Below, piece by piece: positions 43,594 to 52,531 of a stretch of DNA of 64,000 nucleotides; the stretch's first letter is position 1; each line of letters starts with the position of its first letter. A program made the translations under genes and the position numbers. The notes under the pieces are model-generated. The model searched no databases. It had not been told where the DNA came from and was given only the letters and a program-made list of their open reading frames with translations. The DNA is from Pseudoalteromonas sp. P1-9 (GTDB lineage Bacteria > Pseudomonadota > Gammaproteobacteria > Enterobacterales > Alteromonadaceae), in NCBI RefSeq assembly GCF_001399975.1, contig NZ_LKBD01000005.1, positions 124,001 to 188,000 of the forward strand, in the 5' to 3' direction.

Positions 43594-43916
43594 TTTTTAT
43601 CCTGCACGGCTTTCGCAAATTCCATACGTTAACACTAAGCAAGTATAGATTATGAGCGCGCCGTTACCAGTTTTTATTTTACCCGCGAACTTTAGCATAT
43701 CTTGAAAAATAAATCTTTATAATCATTGAGTTCGGTCAAAGTGTGTGCATTTACTCGTTTCATTATTTATACCCTCTAGCAGGTTAAAAATGTGTGATTG
43801 TTAGCGCGAGCGAACAAAGTATTTTTCGATTAATTTTGAAAAGCGGACAATTGACCTTAGTATTCCATTTACAATACCAGTAGTGTGAACCGCCATTTTT
43901 TGAGTTTTCATTAAAT
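43594..43916. other. Intergenic region between the GGDEF-EAL gene and cdd
   Basis: This 323-base AT-rich stretch carries the upstream regions of both divergent genes. I see no gene or RNA in it. A TTGACC at 43851 is a possible -35 for cdd, but the matching -10 is unconvincing. I find no clear palindrome for CytR or CRP. Confidence 0.45.
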
Positions 43917-44744
43917 ATGCAAGCGAATAACAATTTTGAAACGGTGTTATTGAAATATACCAACAACAAGTCTTACTTAACTCATCAAGAACTTATTTCA
44001 CTTAAGTCTCAGTTCGATAGCGAGCAAGCATTCTTTGACGCATTATTAAAGTGGGTGTCTGAATACGCAATTGCACCGGTTTCACAGTTTAAAGTGGCAG
44101 CCCTAGCGATCGAGGGCGGCGGTGAAGGGCGCTTATTTTTCGGTGCAAATTTAGAATTTTCCCATCAAGCCTTGAGTTTGGTCGTTCATGCTGAACAAAG
44201 TGCTATTCATAACGCACTGTTACATGGGGTTGACGCAATTGAAAAGCTCGTAATTAACGCATCTCCTTGTGGCTATTGTCGTCAGTTTATTAATGAAATT
44301 CAATTAGATAAACAACCGTTAATAAATGTGCACGGTGTTGAGAAAACCATACAGCAATATTTGCCAGATGCGTTCGGTCCAAGCGATTTAGACAACCAAG
44401 CGCCATTGTTTAGTCAATCATTAACACCATGTAGCGACTTAAATAAGTATGTTAAGCAAAGCTATGCACCATATTCTGGTAATTTTTCTGCGTGTCAAAT
44501 ACAGAATGTGAATGGTCACAAATACTTTGGCGTTTACCTTGAAAATGCAGCGTACAGTCCGAGCTTGTCGCCTTTACAAGCAGCACTCAATCAAGTGCAG
44601 TTACATAATCGAGAAAGCGGATTACAAGGAATAAGCGAAATAGTGATTAAGCAAACAAAAGGGAAAGCAAATCAAATAGGTGTTGCTAATGCGGTAGTGA
44701 TGAGTCTCGGTAGTAATGTTAAGGTAACAATTGAGGAAGTATAA
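43917..44744 (+). CDS. cdd: Cytidine deaminase
   Basis: This 275-residue enzyme has the long E. coli-type form, in which a catalytic domain and a broken second copy form a dimer. Zinc and catalytic residues are visible: His91-Ala-Glu93 in HAEQ, and Cys118 and Cys121 in PCGYCRQF. It deaminates cytidine and deoxycytidine to uridine forms for pyrimidine salvage. It is convergent with udp, which works on its product uridine. The start has no clear ribosome binding site. Confidence 0.93.
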   Translation: MQANNNFETVLLKYTNNKSYLTHQELISLKSQFDSEQAFFDALLKWVSEYAIAPVSQFKVAALAIEGGGEGRLFFGANLEFSHQALSLVVHAEQSAIHNALLHGVDAIEKLVINASPCGYCRQFINEIQLDKQPLINVHGVEKTIQQYLPDAFGPSDLDNQAPLFSQSLTPCSDLNKYVKQSYAPYSGNFSACQIQNVNGHKYFGVYLENAAYSPSLSPLQAALNQVQLHNRESGLQGISEIVIKQTKGKANQIGVANAVVMSLGSNVKVTIEEV

Positions 44745-44758
44745 CCACTTCCTCAATT
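44729..44758 (+). terminator. Terminator of cdd overlapping its stop codon
   Basis: AATTGAGGAAGT (44729-44740) pairs perfectly with ACTTCCTCAATT (44747-44758) around a 6-base loop containing the stop codon, followed by TTTAT. It lies between cdd and the convergent udp. Confidence 0.75.
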
Positions 44759-44779
44759 TTATGGTGTAGTAATTTGAAA

Positions 44780-45532
44780 CTAAACCAATAACTCAGCGGC
44801 TTTAATTACAGCGCTAACGGCTTTCTTTTCCACAGCTTGATGGTCAACATCAGGAATTTCACTTTTCGTTCTATTAACTAGTACACCGGCAACACAGGCA
44901 GCCTTTAGGCCTAGCGCAGAGCACATAGTAAATAATGTAGCTGATTCCATTTCGTAGTTCATAACGCCAAGTTTTTGCCACTCATCAAAGCTACCTTGAA
45001 ACGCTTTTGTAACATAGCCTGAGTAAGTATCGTAGCGCTCTTGTCCCGGGTAGAAGGTATCTGATGAAGCCGTTATACCCAAGTGATAGGTAGCACCTAA
45101 TTCGTCACACGCGCTTACCATCGCATTAGTTGCAAAAAAATCGGCAACGGCTGGGTATTGAATTGGTGCAAAATGTTGGCTTGCACCATCTAAACGAACA
45201 GATGCATGGCTAATTAATAAGTCGCCTTCGTTAATGTTTGGCTGAATTGCGCCCGTTGTACCAACGCGTAAAAACGTTTTAATTCCTAGCTGTGCGAGTT
45301 CTTCAACTGCGATTGATGTACTTGGGCCACCAATACCAGTAGAACATACGATTACCGGCTGCTGTTTGATATAGGCTAAAAATACATGATATTCACGTGT
45401 TTTTGCAAGTGCGATAGGGTTCTCAAGCTCGTTCGCAATGCGCTCTGCACGTGCTGGATCACCGGGTACGATAGCGAGTTTAGCACCTTCAACTTGTGCT
45501 TTATCTAATCCTAAGTGGAATACTTTTTTCAT
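44780..45532 (-). CDS. udp: Uridine phosphorylase
   Basis: From the ATG at 45532 this is a 250-residue enzyme matching E. coli Udp: FHLGLDKAQVEGAKLAIVPGDPARAERIAN, KTREYHVFLAYIKQQPVIVCSTGIGGPSTSI, the phosphate-site Arg in FLRVGTTGAI and the ribose-site NYEMESATLF. It splits uridine into uracil and ribose-1-phosphate. A longer frame up to 45628 exists but lacks homologous N-terminal residues and would overlap cobQ's start region. It belongs with cdd for nucleoside salvage. Confidence 0.93.
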   Translation of the reverse strand: MKKVFHLGLDKAQVEGAKLAIVPGDPARAERIANELENPIALAKTREYHVFLAYIKQQPVIVCSTGIGGPSTSIAVEELAQLGIKTFLRVGTTGAIQPNINEGDLLISHASVRLDGASQHFAPIQYPAVADFFATNAMVSACDELGATYHLGITASSDTFYPGQERYDTYSGYVTKAFQGSFDEWQKLGVMNYEMESATLFTMCSALGLKAACVAGVLVNRTKSEIPDVDHQAVEKKAVSAVIKAAELLV

Positions 45533-45647
45533 CCTGTATGCTCTAACTTGGCAAATATTAATAACAGTTTGAATTAGCGTGCAAAATTGTAAAGGACAAT
45601 GGTCCGTTAATTTGTTAGTGTGCAGCAAAAAATATGTAGAGAATTAT

Positions 45648-47111
45648 ATGAAAGCCAAGCACACATTGATGGTTCAAGGCACAACCTCAGACGCAGGGAA
45701 AAGTGTGCTGGTCGTGGCGCTTTGTCGTATTTTAGCCAACCATAATATCAAAGTAGCGCCATTTAAGCCGCAAAATATGGCGCTTAATAGCGCGGTTACC
45801 GCAGAAGGTGGCGAAATTGGTCGTGCGCAGGCTGTTCAGGCTGATGCAGCTAGAATAGAACCACATGTGGACATGAATCCGGTGTTGTTAAAACCAAATT
45901 CTGATATCGGCGCGCAAGTTATTGTGCATGGCAAAGCAATTGGTAATTCAGATGCGGTTGATTATCATCAAATGAAGCCACAATTACTTGGTGCCGTGTT
46001 CGATTCACATCAACGATTATCGCAGCAGTTTGACGCAGTGATTGTTGAAGGGGCAGGTTCGCCTGCAGAGATTAATCTACGCGACCGTGATATTGCTAAT
46101 ATGGGCTTTGCAGAAGCGGCAGATTGTCCGGTAATTATCGTTGCCGATATCGACAAAGGAGGCGTATTCGCGCACCTTGTTGGCACCTATGAACTGTTAT
46201 CTGATACAGAAAAAGCCAGAGTGGTTGGATTTGTAATTAATAAATTCAGAGGAGATATAAACTTATTGTTACCTGGCAACCAATGGCTTGGAAACAAATT
46301 AGGTATTCCGGTACTTGCTACAATTCCTTATATACCTGAGTTATATATAGAGCCGGAAGATGCACTGGATTTTAATCAAATATTAAGCACAAATAATTCA
46401 ATTAATATTACGGTAGTGGTTTACCCTCGCATATCAAATCATACGGATTTTGATGTGTTAAGATTGCATCCAAACGTCAATCTAAGATATGCCCGTACGC
46501 CAAACGCAGTAGATAAGTGTGACTTACTTATTTTACCCGGTTCAAAAAGTGTGATGGCTGATCTGACGTTCATTATCGATAACCAATGGCAGCAATTTAT
46601 CGCGCGTCATTTACGCTATGGCGGCAAAGTATTTGCGATTTGTGGTGGTATGCAAATGTTAGGGCAACGACTTTATGATCCTCAACATATTGAGTCTAAT
46701 ATAAATGAAATGGTTGGCCTAAACTACTTGCCGATCGAAACCACCTTACAAGACGCGAAAACGTTAAGTCAAACAAAAGCACATTGCTTAACGAGTGGAA
46801 GTGCTATTTCAGGCTATGAAATTCATGCAGGTAAAACAATTGAAACCGCAACGGTAAAACGATTGTTTAAACTCGCAAACGGTGAATTCGATGGCTATGA
46901 ATCACAAGATGGGCAAATAAAAGCGACGTATTTACACGGTGTACTAGACAACCCACGTTTTTTATCACAACTCCTCGAGTGGGCGGGGTTAACCGGTGCA
47001 ACTGGATTTGACTATGAAAGTGAAAAAGATAATCAGATAGAGAAACTAGCGACAGAAGTTGAAAAAGTACTGCCTATTAACGTGATAAAACAGTTATTAA
47101 GTTTAAATTAA
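45648..47111 (+). CDS. cobQ: Cobyric acid synthase CobQ/CbiP
   Basis: From the ATG at 45648 this is a 487-residue enzyme that amidates adenosylcobyrinic acid a,c-diamide to adenosylcobyric acid. The N-terminal ATPase domain has MVQGTTSDAGKSVLVVALCRIL (P-loop) and DKGGVFAHL; the C-terminal class-I-like glutaminase domain has Cys in FAICGGMQML and His in YLHGVLD. No other cobalamin gene is in the window and no cobalamin riboswitch is upstream. The gene may serve corrinoid salvage or repair, or complement de novo genes elsewhere. AGAGAA is a weak ribosome binding site. Confidence 0.92.
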   Translation: MKAKHTLMVQGTTSDAGKSVLVVALCRILANHNIKVAPFKPQNMALNSAVTAEGGEIGRAQAVQADAARIEPHVDMNPVLLKPNSDIGAQVIVHGKAIGNSDAVDYHQMKPQLLGAVFDSHQRLSQQFDAVIVEGAGSPAEINLRDRDIANMGFAEAADCPVIIVADIDKGGVFAHLVGTYELLSDTEKARVVGFVINKFRGDINLLLPGNQWLGNKLGIPVLATIPYIPELYIEPEDALDFNQILSTNNSINITVVVYPRISNHTDFDVLRLHPNVNLRYARTPNAVDKCDLLILPGSKSVMADLTFIIDNQWQQFIARHLRYGGKVFAICGGMQMLGQRLYDPQHIESNINEMVGLNYLPIETTLQDAKTLSQTKAHCLTSGSAISGYEIHAGKTIETATVKRLFKLANGEFDGYESQDGQIKATYLHGVLDNPRFLSQLLEWAGLTGATGFDYESEKDNQIEKLATEVEKVLPINVIKQLLSLN

Positions 47112-47143
47112 AACGAAAACATCAACACACTCAAGTAATTCAT

Positions 47144-47449
47144 TTACCAAGGAATTCGTCGCAACAGTATGTCGCGAAACATAAGCCAGTCGCATACAAA
47201 ACTATAAAGTGGGTATTGAAATGTGGCTGGCCTGTTTTTTTCAAATACAAAGTGTCCAATCCAAGCGAACAGATAGCCAACGCCAATACCGGCTAAGATC
47301 AACCAATAGTTTTGGTTTAGCACAGCAAAAAGCAAACAAAAAAGACCAATTAACGAACCGCAAAAATGCAGTCTTCTACACAGAACGTTAGTGTGTTGCG
47401 ATAAATAAAATGGGTAAAATGCTGCAAGTGAATGATATTCTTTCGCCAT
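47144..47449 (-). CDS. Mpo1-like (DUF962) membrane protein
   Basis: This 101-residue protein has three membrane helices and the DUF962/Mpo1 pattern: YHSLAAFYPFYLSQHTNVLCRRLHFCGSLIGLF (HxxxxxxxRxLHFxG), then GYLFAWIGHFVFEKNRPATFQYPLYSFVCDW. Yeast Mpo1 is an iron-dependent dioxygenase in alpha-oxidation of 2-hydroxy fatty acids; the bacterial members are mostly uncharacterised. The conserved His residues are present. It is convergent with cobQ. Confidence 0.85.
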   Translation of the reverse strand: MAKEYHSLAAFYPFYLSQHTNVLCRRLHFCGSLIGLFCLLFAVLNQNYWLILAGIGVGYLFAWIGHFVFEKNRPATFQYPLYSFVCDWLMFRDILLRRIPW

Positions 47450-47526
47450 CGCAAAACCTTTGACTTAACGTTTAAGTTGTTTATTGTATAATTTTTAACA
47501 GTAAATCAATTTGGGAATGTAATCAA

Positions 47527-47973
47527 TTGGGAAACTGGTACGTAATCGTCTTGTTATTACTTTCTACGCAATTTTGCTATGCCTCAGTAGAACCAACCTC
47601 TGAAGATATGATGCGTGCCCAAATAACACAGTTTATTACGCTTAACGATTCAATTGATAAGCAAAGTACAATCGTTAGCTTATCTCAGTTAACAGCAACG
47701 CAATTCGAATATTATCAACCAAGTTTCCAAATTCATTTAGACAAAGAGCAGTGGATGAGTGCACTTAACGAACGGGTGAAGCAAACGCGCACGCGTAATG
47801 TGAAAACTCAGATAACACATATCGAGTTCGCGTTAAATGCAGCATTTGTTAAGCAAAAGAGCAGTTGGCAACAACGTGTTAATGGTAAGTGGTATACGCG
47901 TTCAAGTAATAATATTGTGAGTTTATTTGAATTCTCCAACGGTAAAATAATTGCCGTTAGAGAATATTGGTAA
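47527..47973 (+). CDS. Secreted small protein, NTF2-like
   Basis: This 148-residue protein starts at a TTG (47527) with a weak GGGA upstream. It has a signal peptide (about 1-20, cleavage near CYA-SV), and a body resembling an NTF2/SnoaL-type fold (helix-rich start, then strands KTQITHIEFALNAAFVKQKSSW and NIVSLFEFSNGKIIAVREYW). No catalytic residues are clear. Function is unknown. Other ATG starts inside would remove the signal. Confidence 0.6.
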   Translation: MGNWYVIVLLLLSTQFCYASVEPTSEDMMRAQITQFITLNDSIDKQSTIVSLSQLTATQFEYYQPSFQIHLDKEQWMSALNERVKQTRTRNVKTQITHIEFALNAAFVKQKSSWQQRVNGKWYTRSSNNIVSLFEFSNGKIIAVREYW

Positions 47974-48013
47974 CTGGGTATACCGATACCACCACACATT
48001 TATGCAGTAGCTA

Positions 48014-49030
48014 TTATTTAAAGCGTTTGGCCTTTTCAATTCGCTCTTTTATAGCAGGGTGCGAACTTAGGTACTTAAGAAAATCACCTGAGCCGTTTGC
48101 ATCAAAACTGTCCATGGCATCGGCAAAGGCACTGGGTGAGTAACCTAACTCAGCTAAATGTTGAAGTGCAAAATCATCGGCTTCACTTTCCATATCGCGT
48201 GAAAAGCTTGCTTGCACTAAGGTTGAGCTGGCACCAACAAATAGCTCGCCTACGGTTTCGAGATCGCCAAATAACAGTGCAAACACAATGGCATTTGATA
48301 AAGACTGCGCGACTAAACGCATACCGTGTTTACCTTCAACATGACCAATTTCATGTAAAATAATAGCCATTAACATGCTATCTAATTTGTTTTCATCATA
48401 TTCACGTAATTGCGTAATAAGGTCGTCGGTTACGATTACGGTACCGTCAGGTAGCGCAAGTGCGTTCGCACCAAAATACGCGCTTTGGTATGTAAATATT
48501 TGATAGCGCTGTTTGTCTAAATTCAAAGCCGTTGTGGCATTTGAAAACAGCAGTTCGATATGCTGTTGTGTGGGCTTATCAAGTTCAGATGGCTCAAGAA
48601 ACGCCTTTTCTAAAATCGTAAAACTTTGCTCGCCCATGTAGTTCGGCACACTTGGTGGCAACCAATCAACACTTTTACTGGCAAGCGCGGGCATAGCAAC
48701 CATAATAAGCCAATAAATGAGTAGCGGCGCTAAAATGATACTGGCAAACACACTGATTTTATGACTTTCTAACGTGCTAAGCAGTGAACCTGTTTGGCGT
48801 TGAACACGCCAAGATTTGTCATTGGGAATAAACATGTCGCCATTTTCAAAGCGAACTTCGGTTGCGACCCCGGGAATTGCATCACTCAACGAAATAGAGC
48901 TTAAATTATGGGCTCCATATTCAACACCGTCTTGAATGATACTGATATGAGATTCTGTTACTACCAGCTTAACAGCACACGAGCGTGTGCTGCCAGCTTG
49001 ATAGAGTTTACCATCGACTAGTTGATTCAT
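48014..49030 (-). CDS. M48-family membrane-associated metallopeptidase
   Basis: This 338-residue protein has an N-terminal beta-rich domain (about 1-80), one or two membrane segments (about 95-115), and an M48 peptidase domain with LHEIGHVEGKH (zinc His-x3-His plus catalytic Glu, near residue 226) and the third ligand in DMESEADDFALQ. M48 peptidases such as HtpX and BepA act in membrane or envelope quality control. It overlaps the yjgN-like gene upstream by one base (TGATG), so the pair is translationally coupled. Confidence 0.88.
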   Translation of the reverse strand: MNQLVDGKLYQAGSTRSCAVKLVVTESHISIIQDGVEYGAHNLSSISLSDAIPGVATEVRFENGDMFIPNDKSWRVQRQTGSLLSTLESHKISVFASIILAPLLIYWLIMVAMPALASKSVDWLPPSVPNYMGEQSFTILEKAFLEPSELDKPTQQHIELLFSNATTALNLDKQRYQIFTYQSAYFGANALALPDGTVIVTDDLITQLREYDENKLDSMLMAIILHEIGHVEGKHGMRLVAQSLSNAIVFALLFGDLETVGELFVGASSTLVQASFSRDMESEADDFALQHLAELGYSPSAFADAMDSFDANGSGDFLKYLSSHPAIKERIEKAKRFK

Positions 49031-50109
49031 CAGGTGATGGCAATATCTAAGTCGAATACTTCTGCGATTTCTTCGCCAATAGCGGATTGATCACTGGTCA
49101 TATCATCAATCACATTATCTGCGTTTTCATGGATTTCTACAAACGTACCGTTTGCTAAATAACGTGCAGCACGAATTTTTGCCCACGGGTAAGCTAACCC
49201 AAGTGACAAACCAATCGCGATTAAGTTAAAAAATACCAAACGTGCAAATTGCATCTCAGTAATTGTTGATTCAAATTTAGCAACGTCTTTGATTTCGCTG
49301 TTAGCAAAGTTGTGTGCACGAATACGTGCTTGATAAATACCGGTAATAAGCGCAAACATACCGATATACAACAGCGCAGTAATTGGCGCAATTACAAATG
49401 CAGCAGTACTCATGCCTGCTGAATCTAAATTAGCCATATCAACAGTAGCACCAAAAATAGCGGCGCCGATACCGATAACAATTGCGAAACCAAACATGGC
49501 ACCAATTGACACTGCAACAACTAACAGTGCGGCAACATAGTAATCGGTTGTAGACAGCGTTGCTTCAACCTTGCGATCACCATAAGTAATGTTGTTTAAA
49601 ATATAGGAATTAATTTTCTTCATCACCCAAGGCACTAACAGGTATAAGGTAAATACCGATAAAATTGGGAAAATAATGAAAACAAGAAACGCTTCGCCAT
49701 AGCTGCCGTTAAAACCAAAACGTACATTTCGATAGCTTGTCATACGGTGTTGAAATCGCATGCTTCGGTTAATAACCCAAGGCATTAAAAATAATGCGAT
49801 TAGCATAATAAATAAGCCAAGAATTGGAACAAATTGTACGCTACCAACGTATATAGCAAATAATACGACGGCAATAATACGGCCGATTAAAATTTGGATT
49901 GGATTAGCAAGATAGGTAAATTGGTGTCCATCGACACTGGTATTACTGTAAAAGTAGCGATGTGTTCTGACTTTAGCCCAAGCAGAATAAATGCCGAGGG
50001 TGAGTACAGTAAGCACTATATTAACTATCCAGATTGAAAAAAATTGGCCAGTTTGACCTGCGAATTGAACTTGCGAACGGCGAGTTTGCGGCGCTGTGTT
50101 TAGGTCCAT
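49030..50109 (-). CDS. YjgN-family (DUF898) membrane protein
   Basis: This 359-residue protein has about eight membrane segments and two DUF898 copies: FAGQTGQFFSIWIVNIVLTVLTLGIYSAWAKVRTHRYFYSNTSVDG and, near the end, FNLIAIGLSLGLAYPWAKIRAARYLANGTFVEIH. The motifs YSAWAKVRTHRYF and YPWAKIRAARYLA are the family signature. AGGA lies eight bases before the ATG. YjgN proteins are of unknown function; the pairing with an M48 peptidase gene is a recurrent arrangement as far as I recall. Confidence 0.85.
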   Translation of the reverse strand: MDLNTAPQTRRSQVQFAGQTGQFFSIWIVNIVLTVLTLGIYSAWAKVRTHRYFYSNTSVDGHQFTYLANPIQILIGRIIAVVLFAIYVGSVQFVPILGLFIMLIALFLMPWVINRSMRFQHRMTSYRNVRFGFNGSYGEAFLVFIIFPILSVFTLYLLVPWVMKKINSYILNNITYGDRKVEATLSTTDYYVAALLVVAVSIGAMFGFAIVIGIGAAIFGATVDMANLDSAGMSTAAFVIAPITALLYIGMFALITGIYQARIRAHNFANSEIKDVAKFESTITEMQFARLVFFNLIAIGLSLGLAYPWAKIRAARYLANGTFVEIHENADNVIDDMTSDQSAIGEEIAEVFDLDIAIT

Positions 50110-50482
50110 TAAACGTTTCCTGATTGTATGTAATTGTTAAGCGAACACATTATAAATCATTTAGTTACAAATTAGAACTTGATAATTATATGAAAAGCTA
50201 TGCAGTTAGCTTGAATAAATCTTCAGGAGATTACGGGTTGTTTCTGGTAGTTGATTTGACATTCAAAGGCAAAGCCTCTAAGAAAGGGGCACGTAGATTA
50301 TTGTTGGATTTATCGAATAAACCAATTTTTAACAAATACAACGAGTTAAAAATTAATGACCATTAAATGATACCTTGCTAAGTTTTGTAATGAGCGTATT
50401 TGGTAGCAAATGGTATTTCCAGCAATAAATTTTTAATTTATGCATAATTATATGACTGATTATGCTTTGTTCGGAGCTGAAT
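50110..50482. other. Intergenic region between yjgN and the arginase-family gene
   Basis: This 373-base AT-rich stretch is mostly upstream sequence for both genes. It holds one possible short ORF on the plus strand (50124-50366; ATG at 50190 is the better start) and nothing else I can name. Confidence 0.4.
50190..50366 (+). CDS. Possible small basic protein, 58 residues
   Basis: The ORF from ATG 50190 encodes MKSYAVSLNKSSG... and then FKGKASKKGARRLLLDLSNKP, a Lys-rich product without signal or membrane segment. There is no convincing ribosome binding site. It could be a real small protein or a chance frame; I keep it only because it lies in an otherwise empty region. Confidence 0.25.
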   Translation: MKSYAVSLNKSSGDYGLFLVVDLTFKGKASKKGARRLLLDLSNKPIFNKYNELKINDH

Positions 50483-51595
50483 ATGAGCGACTCTAAAAAC
50501 GCATTTATTGAAAAAGTAACAAATTGCTTATGCCCACCGGGTAACGGTGTTTTCACCGTTAACACGGCAAAAGAGCGAAAAGAAGCGCTGCACCAGTCAA
50601 TCTATGGTCAGACCGAAAACATCGATGCGCTGTGGCGTGATAGCCTGCAAACTATTGAACAAAGTGAATATAGCGCAGTAACGTTAGGCATCAGCTCAGA
50701 TTGCGGCGGCGGTATTTTACGCGGTGCAAATTGGGGGCCGCTATTTTTACGCAGCACCTTAATGGAACAACAGCCAAGTGCGAAAACATTCGATTTAGGT
50801 GACGTACGTGTTATTCCGCACTTGCTACATGATAAATACTTAAACGATGGTACGATTTCAAACTGCCAAAAAGCGCTTTATCAAGATGAAAGCAGCGATT
50901 ATCACGTGAGCCCATTATCAATTACCGAAGATGTGTGTGATGATTTTTATACCAATTTTCCAGATAAAGGGATTTTTGGTATTGGTGGCGACCACTCAAT
51001 TAGTTACCCATTAACTAAGTCGTACTTAAAGGCAAAACGTGCACAGGGTAAACGCACTGCAATTATTCACTTTGATGCACACACCGACCTACTTGTTGAG
51101 CGTTTAGGCATTGATTTATGTTTTGGCTCTTGGTGTACACACATTCTCGAGTTTTTACCGGCGCCACATCATTTAATTCAGTTTGGTATTCGCTCAAGTG
51201 GTAAAGATAAAACACATTGGGAATCTACATTTGGTGTTAAACAACATTGGGCGCACGAGATTAGAGAACAGGGTGCACAAGCAATCGTTGACCAAGTAAC
51301 TGCACAGTTAAAAGCAGATAATGTCGACGAGCTTTACGTTAGTTTTGATATTGATGCCCTTGATGCAACATTTGCAGCGGCAACGGGAACACCTGAATAC
51401 GATGGTATGACGCCAGATGAAGCAATGCTAATTTTAAATGCACTTGCTAAAGAGTTCCCAATTACGGGCGCAGATATGATGGAAATTGCACCGTTTACCG
51501 ATGCATCACACAGTGGTAAACAAGCCTCTGAAAGTACATTGCGAGAGGGAGCAAAAATTTCAGCCTTGTTAATCGATGCGATGAACAGTAAGTAA
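50483..51595 (+). CDS. Arginase/formimidoylglutamase-family metal hydrolase
   Basis: From the ATG at 50483 (GGAG six bases upstream) this is a 370-residue ureohydrolase-fold enzyme with metal-binding motifs GGDHS, FDAHTD and SFDIDALD, all ligands present. Unlike arginase and agmatinase, where SxDxDxxDP is followed by Pro, here it continues DATFAAATGTPE. Enzymes of this family hydrolyse arginine, agmatine, formimidoylglutamate or similar guanidino compounds with two Mn2+. The N-terminal stretch (about 1-75) is unusually long. No hut or arginine genes are nearby, so substrate is undecided. Confidence 0.82.
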   Translation: MSDSKNAFIEKVTNCLCPPGNGVFTVNTAKERKEALHQSIYGQTENIDALWRDSLQTIEQSEYSAVTLGISSDCGGGILRGANWGPLFLRSTLMEQQPSAKTFDLGDVRVIPHLLHDKYLNDGTISNCQKALYQDESSDYHVSPLSITEDVCDDFYTNFPDKGIFGIGGDHSISYPLTKSYLKAKRAQGKRTAIIHFDAHTDLLVERLGIDLCFGSWCTHILEFLPAPHHLIQFGIRSSGKDKTHWESTFGVKQHWAHEIREQGAQAIVDQVTAQLKADNVDELYVSFDIDALDATFAAATGTPEYDGMTPDEAMLILNALAKEFPITGADMMEIAPFTDASHSGKQASESTLREGAKISALLIDAMNSK

Positions 51596-51598
51596 ATT

Positions 51599-51626
51599 AA
51601 AAAAGGTGCCAAATGGCACCTTTTTT
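51599..51626 (+). terminator. Rho-independent terminator of the arginase-family gene
   Basis: AAAAAAGGTGCC (51599-51610) pairs with GGCACCTTTTTT (51615-51626) around a 4-base loop. The T-run is six bases, right after the stop codon. Confidence 0.93.
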
Positions 51627-51704
51627 GCTCTTATAGTTTCTAAAGTCAATAACAGGGTTTACACTTAACAGTATGAAACCCCGTGATTTATCAAAAAGGT
51701 AAAG

Positions 51705-52406
51705 ATGGTAAACCGATTAGCCGCACTGTATGTTTTGTTATGCTTAATGCCTATTAGTGCGTTCGGTAAACTGACGGTATTCACTGAAAATTTAAGTGGC
51801 TTTCAATATTACAATGAGCACGGTAAATTTGTTGGGCCCAACTTTGATAAGGTGCACCGTGCGTTAAGTGCTGCAAATATTGATTATGAGCTAAATGTAC
51901 TTGGCTGGTCACTCGCTTATAACGGGGTGCTACGCGACCCAAATGCGTGTATCTTTTCGCTTGCTCGTTTACCAATGCGTGAGCCTCATTTTAAGTGGGT
52001 TGCTAAATTAAGCTACTTTACGGCGTATTTTTATGCATTACCTGAAAAGCAAATTAAATTCGAGTCAATCCTGGCCGCAAAAGAATATAAAACCGCGGTA
52101 ATAGAGAACAATTTTAGCCACCATTATTTAACACAACATGGGTTTAAATTAGGTGCGCAATTATTAGTGATTGAGAATGTCGATAGATTGTTTCACATTA
52201 TGAAGCAGCGTAAGCACGTACTTGATCTTATTGTATTGAACGAAATGCAATACAAAACGCAGCGCGAAATTGACAAAACTACTCCTGAATTAAGCAAGGT
52301 GTTCAAATTTAAACAAGAAGCAACGAGTTTATACTTCGCATGTAATACTAAAATTAGCGACGATACGATAGCTAAAATAAAAACAGGGTTTGAAGCTGTA
52401 AATTAG
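51705..52406 (+). CDS. Periplasmic binding-protein-like protein (family 3)
   Basis: This 233-residue protein has a signal peptide (about 1-21, cleavage near FGK-LT) and a two-lobe periplasmic binding fold of the family-3 type, shorter than usual: LTVFTENLSGFQYYNEHGKFVGPNFDKVHRAL, LGWSLAYNGVLRDPNACIFSLARLPMREPHFKWV and the second lobe ending at EAVN. AAGG precedes the ATG. It is an orphan, like the gene at 5097-5891, with no transporter nearby; an electron-shuttle or signal role is equally possible. Confidence 0.75.
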   Translation: MVNRLAALYVLLCLMPISAFGKLTVFTENLSGFQYYNEHGKFVGPNFDKVHRALSAANIDYELNVLGWSLAYNGVLRDPNACIFSLARLPMREPHFKWVAKLSYFTAYFYALPEKQIKFESILAAKEYKTAVIENNFSHHYLTQHGFKLGAQLLVIENVDRLFHIMKQRKHVLDLIVLNEMQYKTQREIDKTTPELSKVFKFKQEATSLYFACNTKISDDTIAKIKTGFEAVN

Positions 52407-52486
52407 TTTTAAATGTGTTTATTGTGTTTTATTTGCTGAGCAATGCAAATTAGATTATTTGCGTTACATTAGGTGAGCACTGGTGA

Positions 52487-52519
52487 TAATTAAGCGCTCA
52501 TAAAATGAGCGCTTAATTA
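52487..52519. terminator. Strong bidirectional terminator
   Basis: A perfect 15-bp stem (52487-52501 with 52505-52519) with a 3-base loop lies between the binding-protein gene and the convergent thioesterase gene, 13 bases before the latter's stop. T-rich or A-rich sequence flanks both sides. Confidence 0.85.
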
Positions 52520-52531
52520 ATGGTTGTCAGC

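Noticed and set aside
43851..43879. A sigma-70 promoter for cdd
   Set aside because: A TTGACC -35 is there, but the -10 candidates sit at poor spacing or match poorly, so I do not list it.
50353..50565. Minus-strand open frame opposite the start of the arginase-family gene
   Set aside because: It has no ribosome binding site and overlaps a strongly supported plus-strand gene start, so it is a shadow frame.
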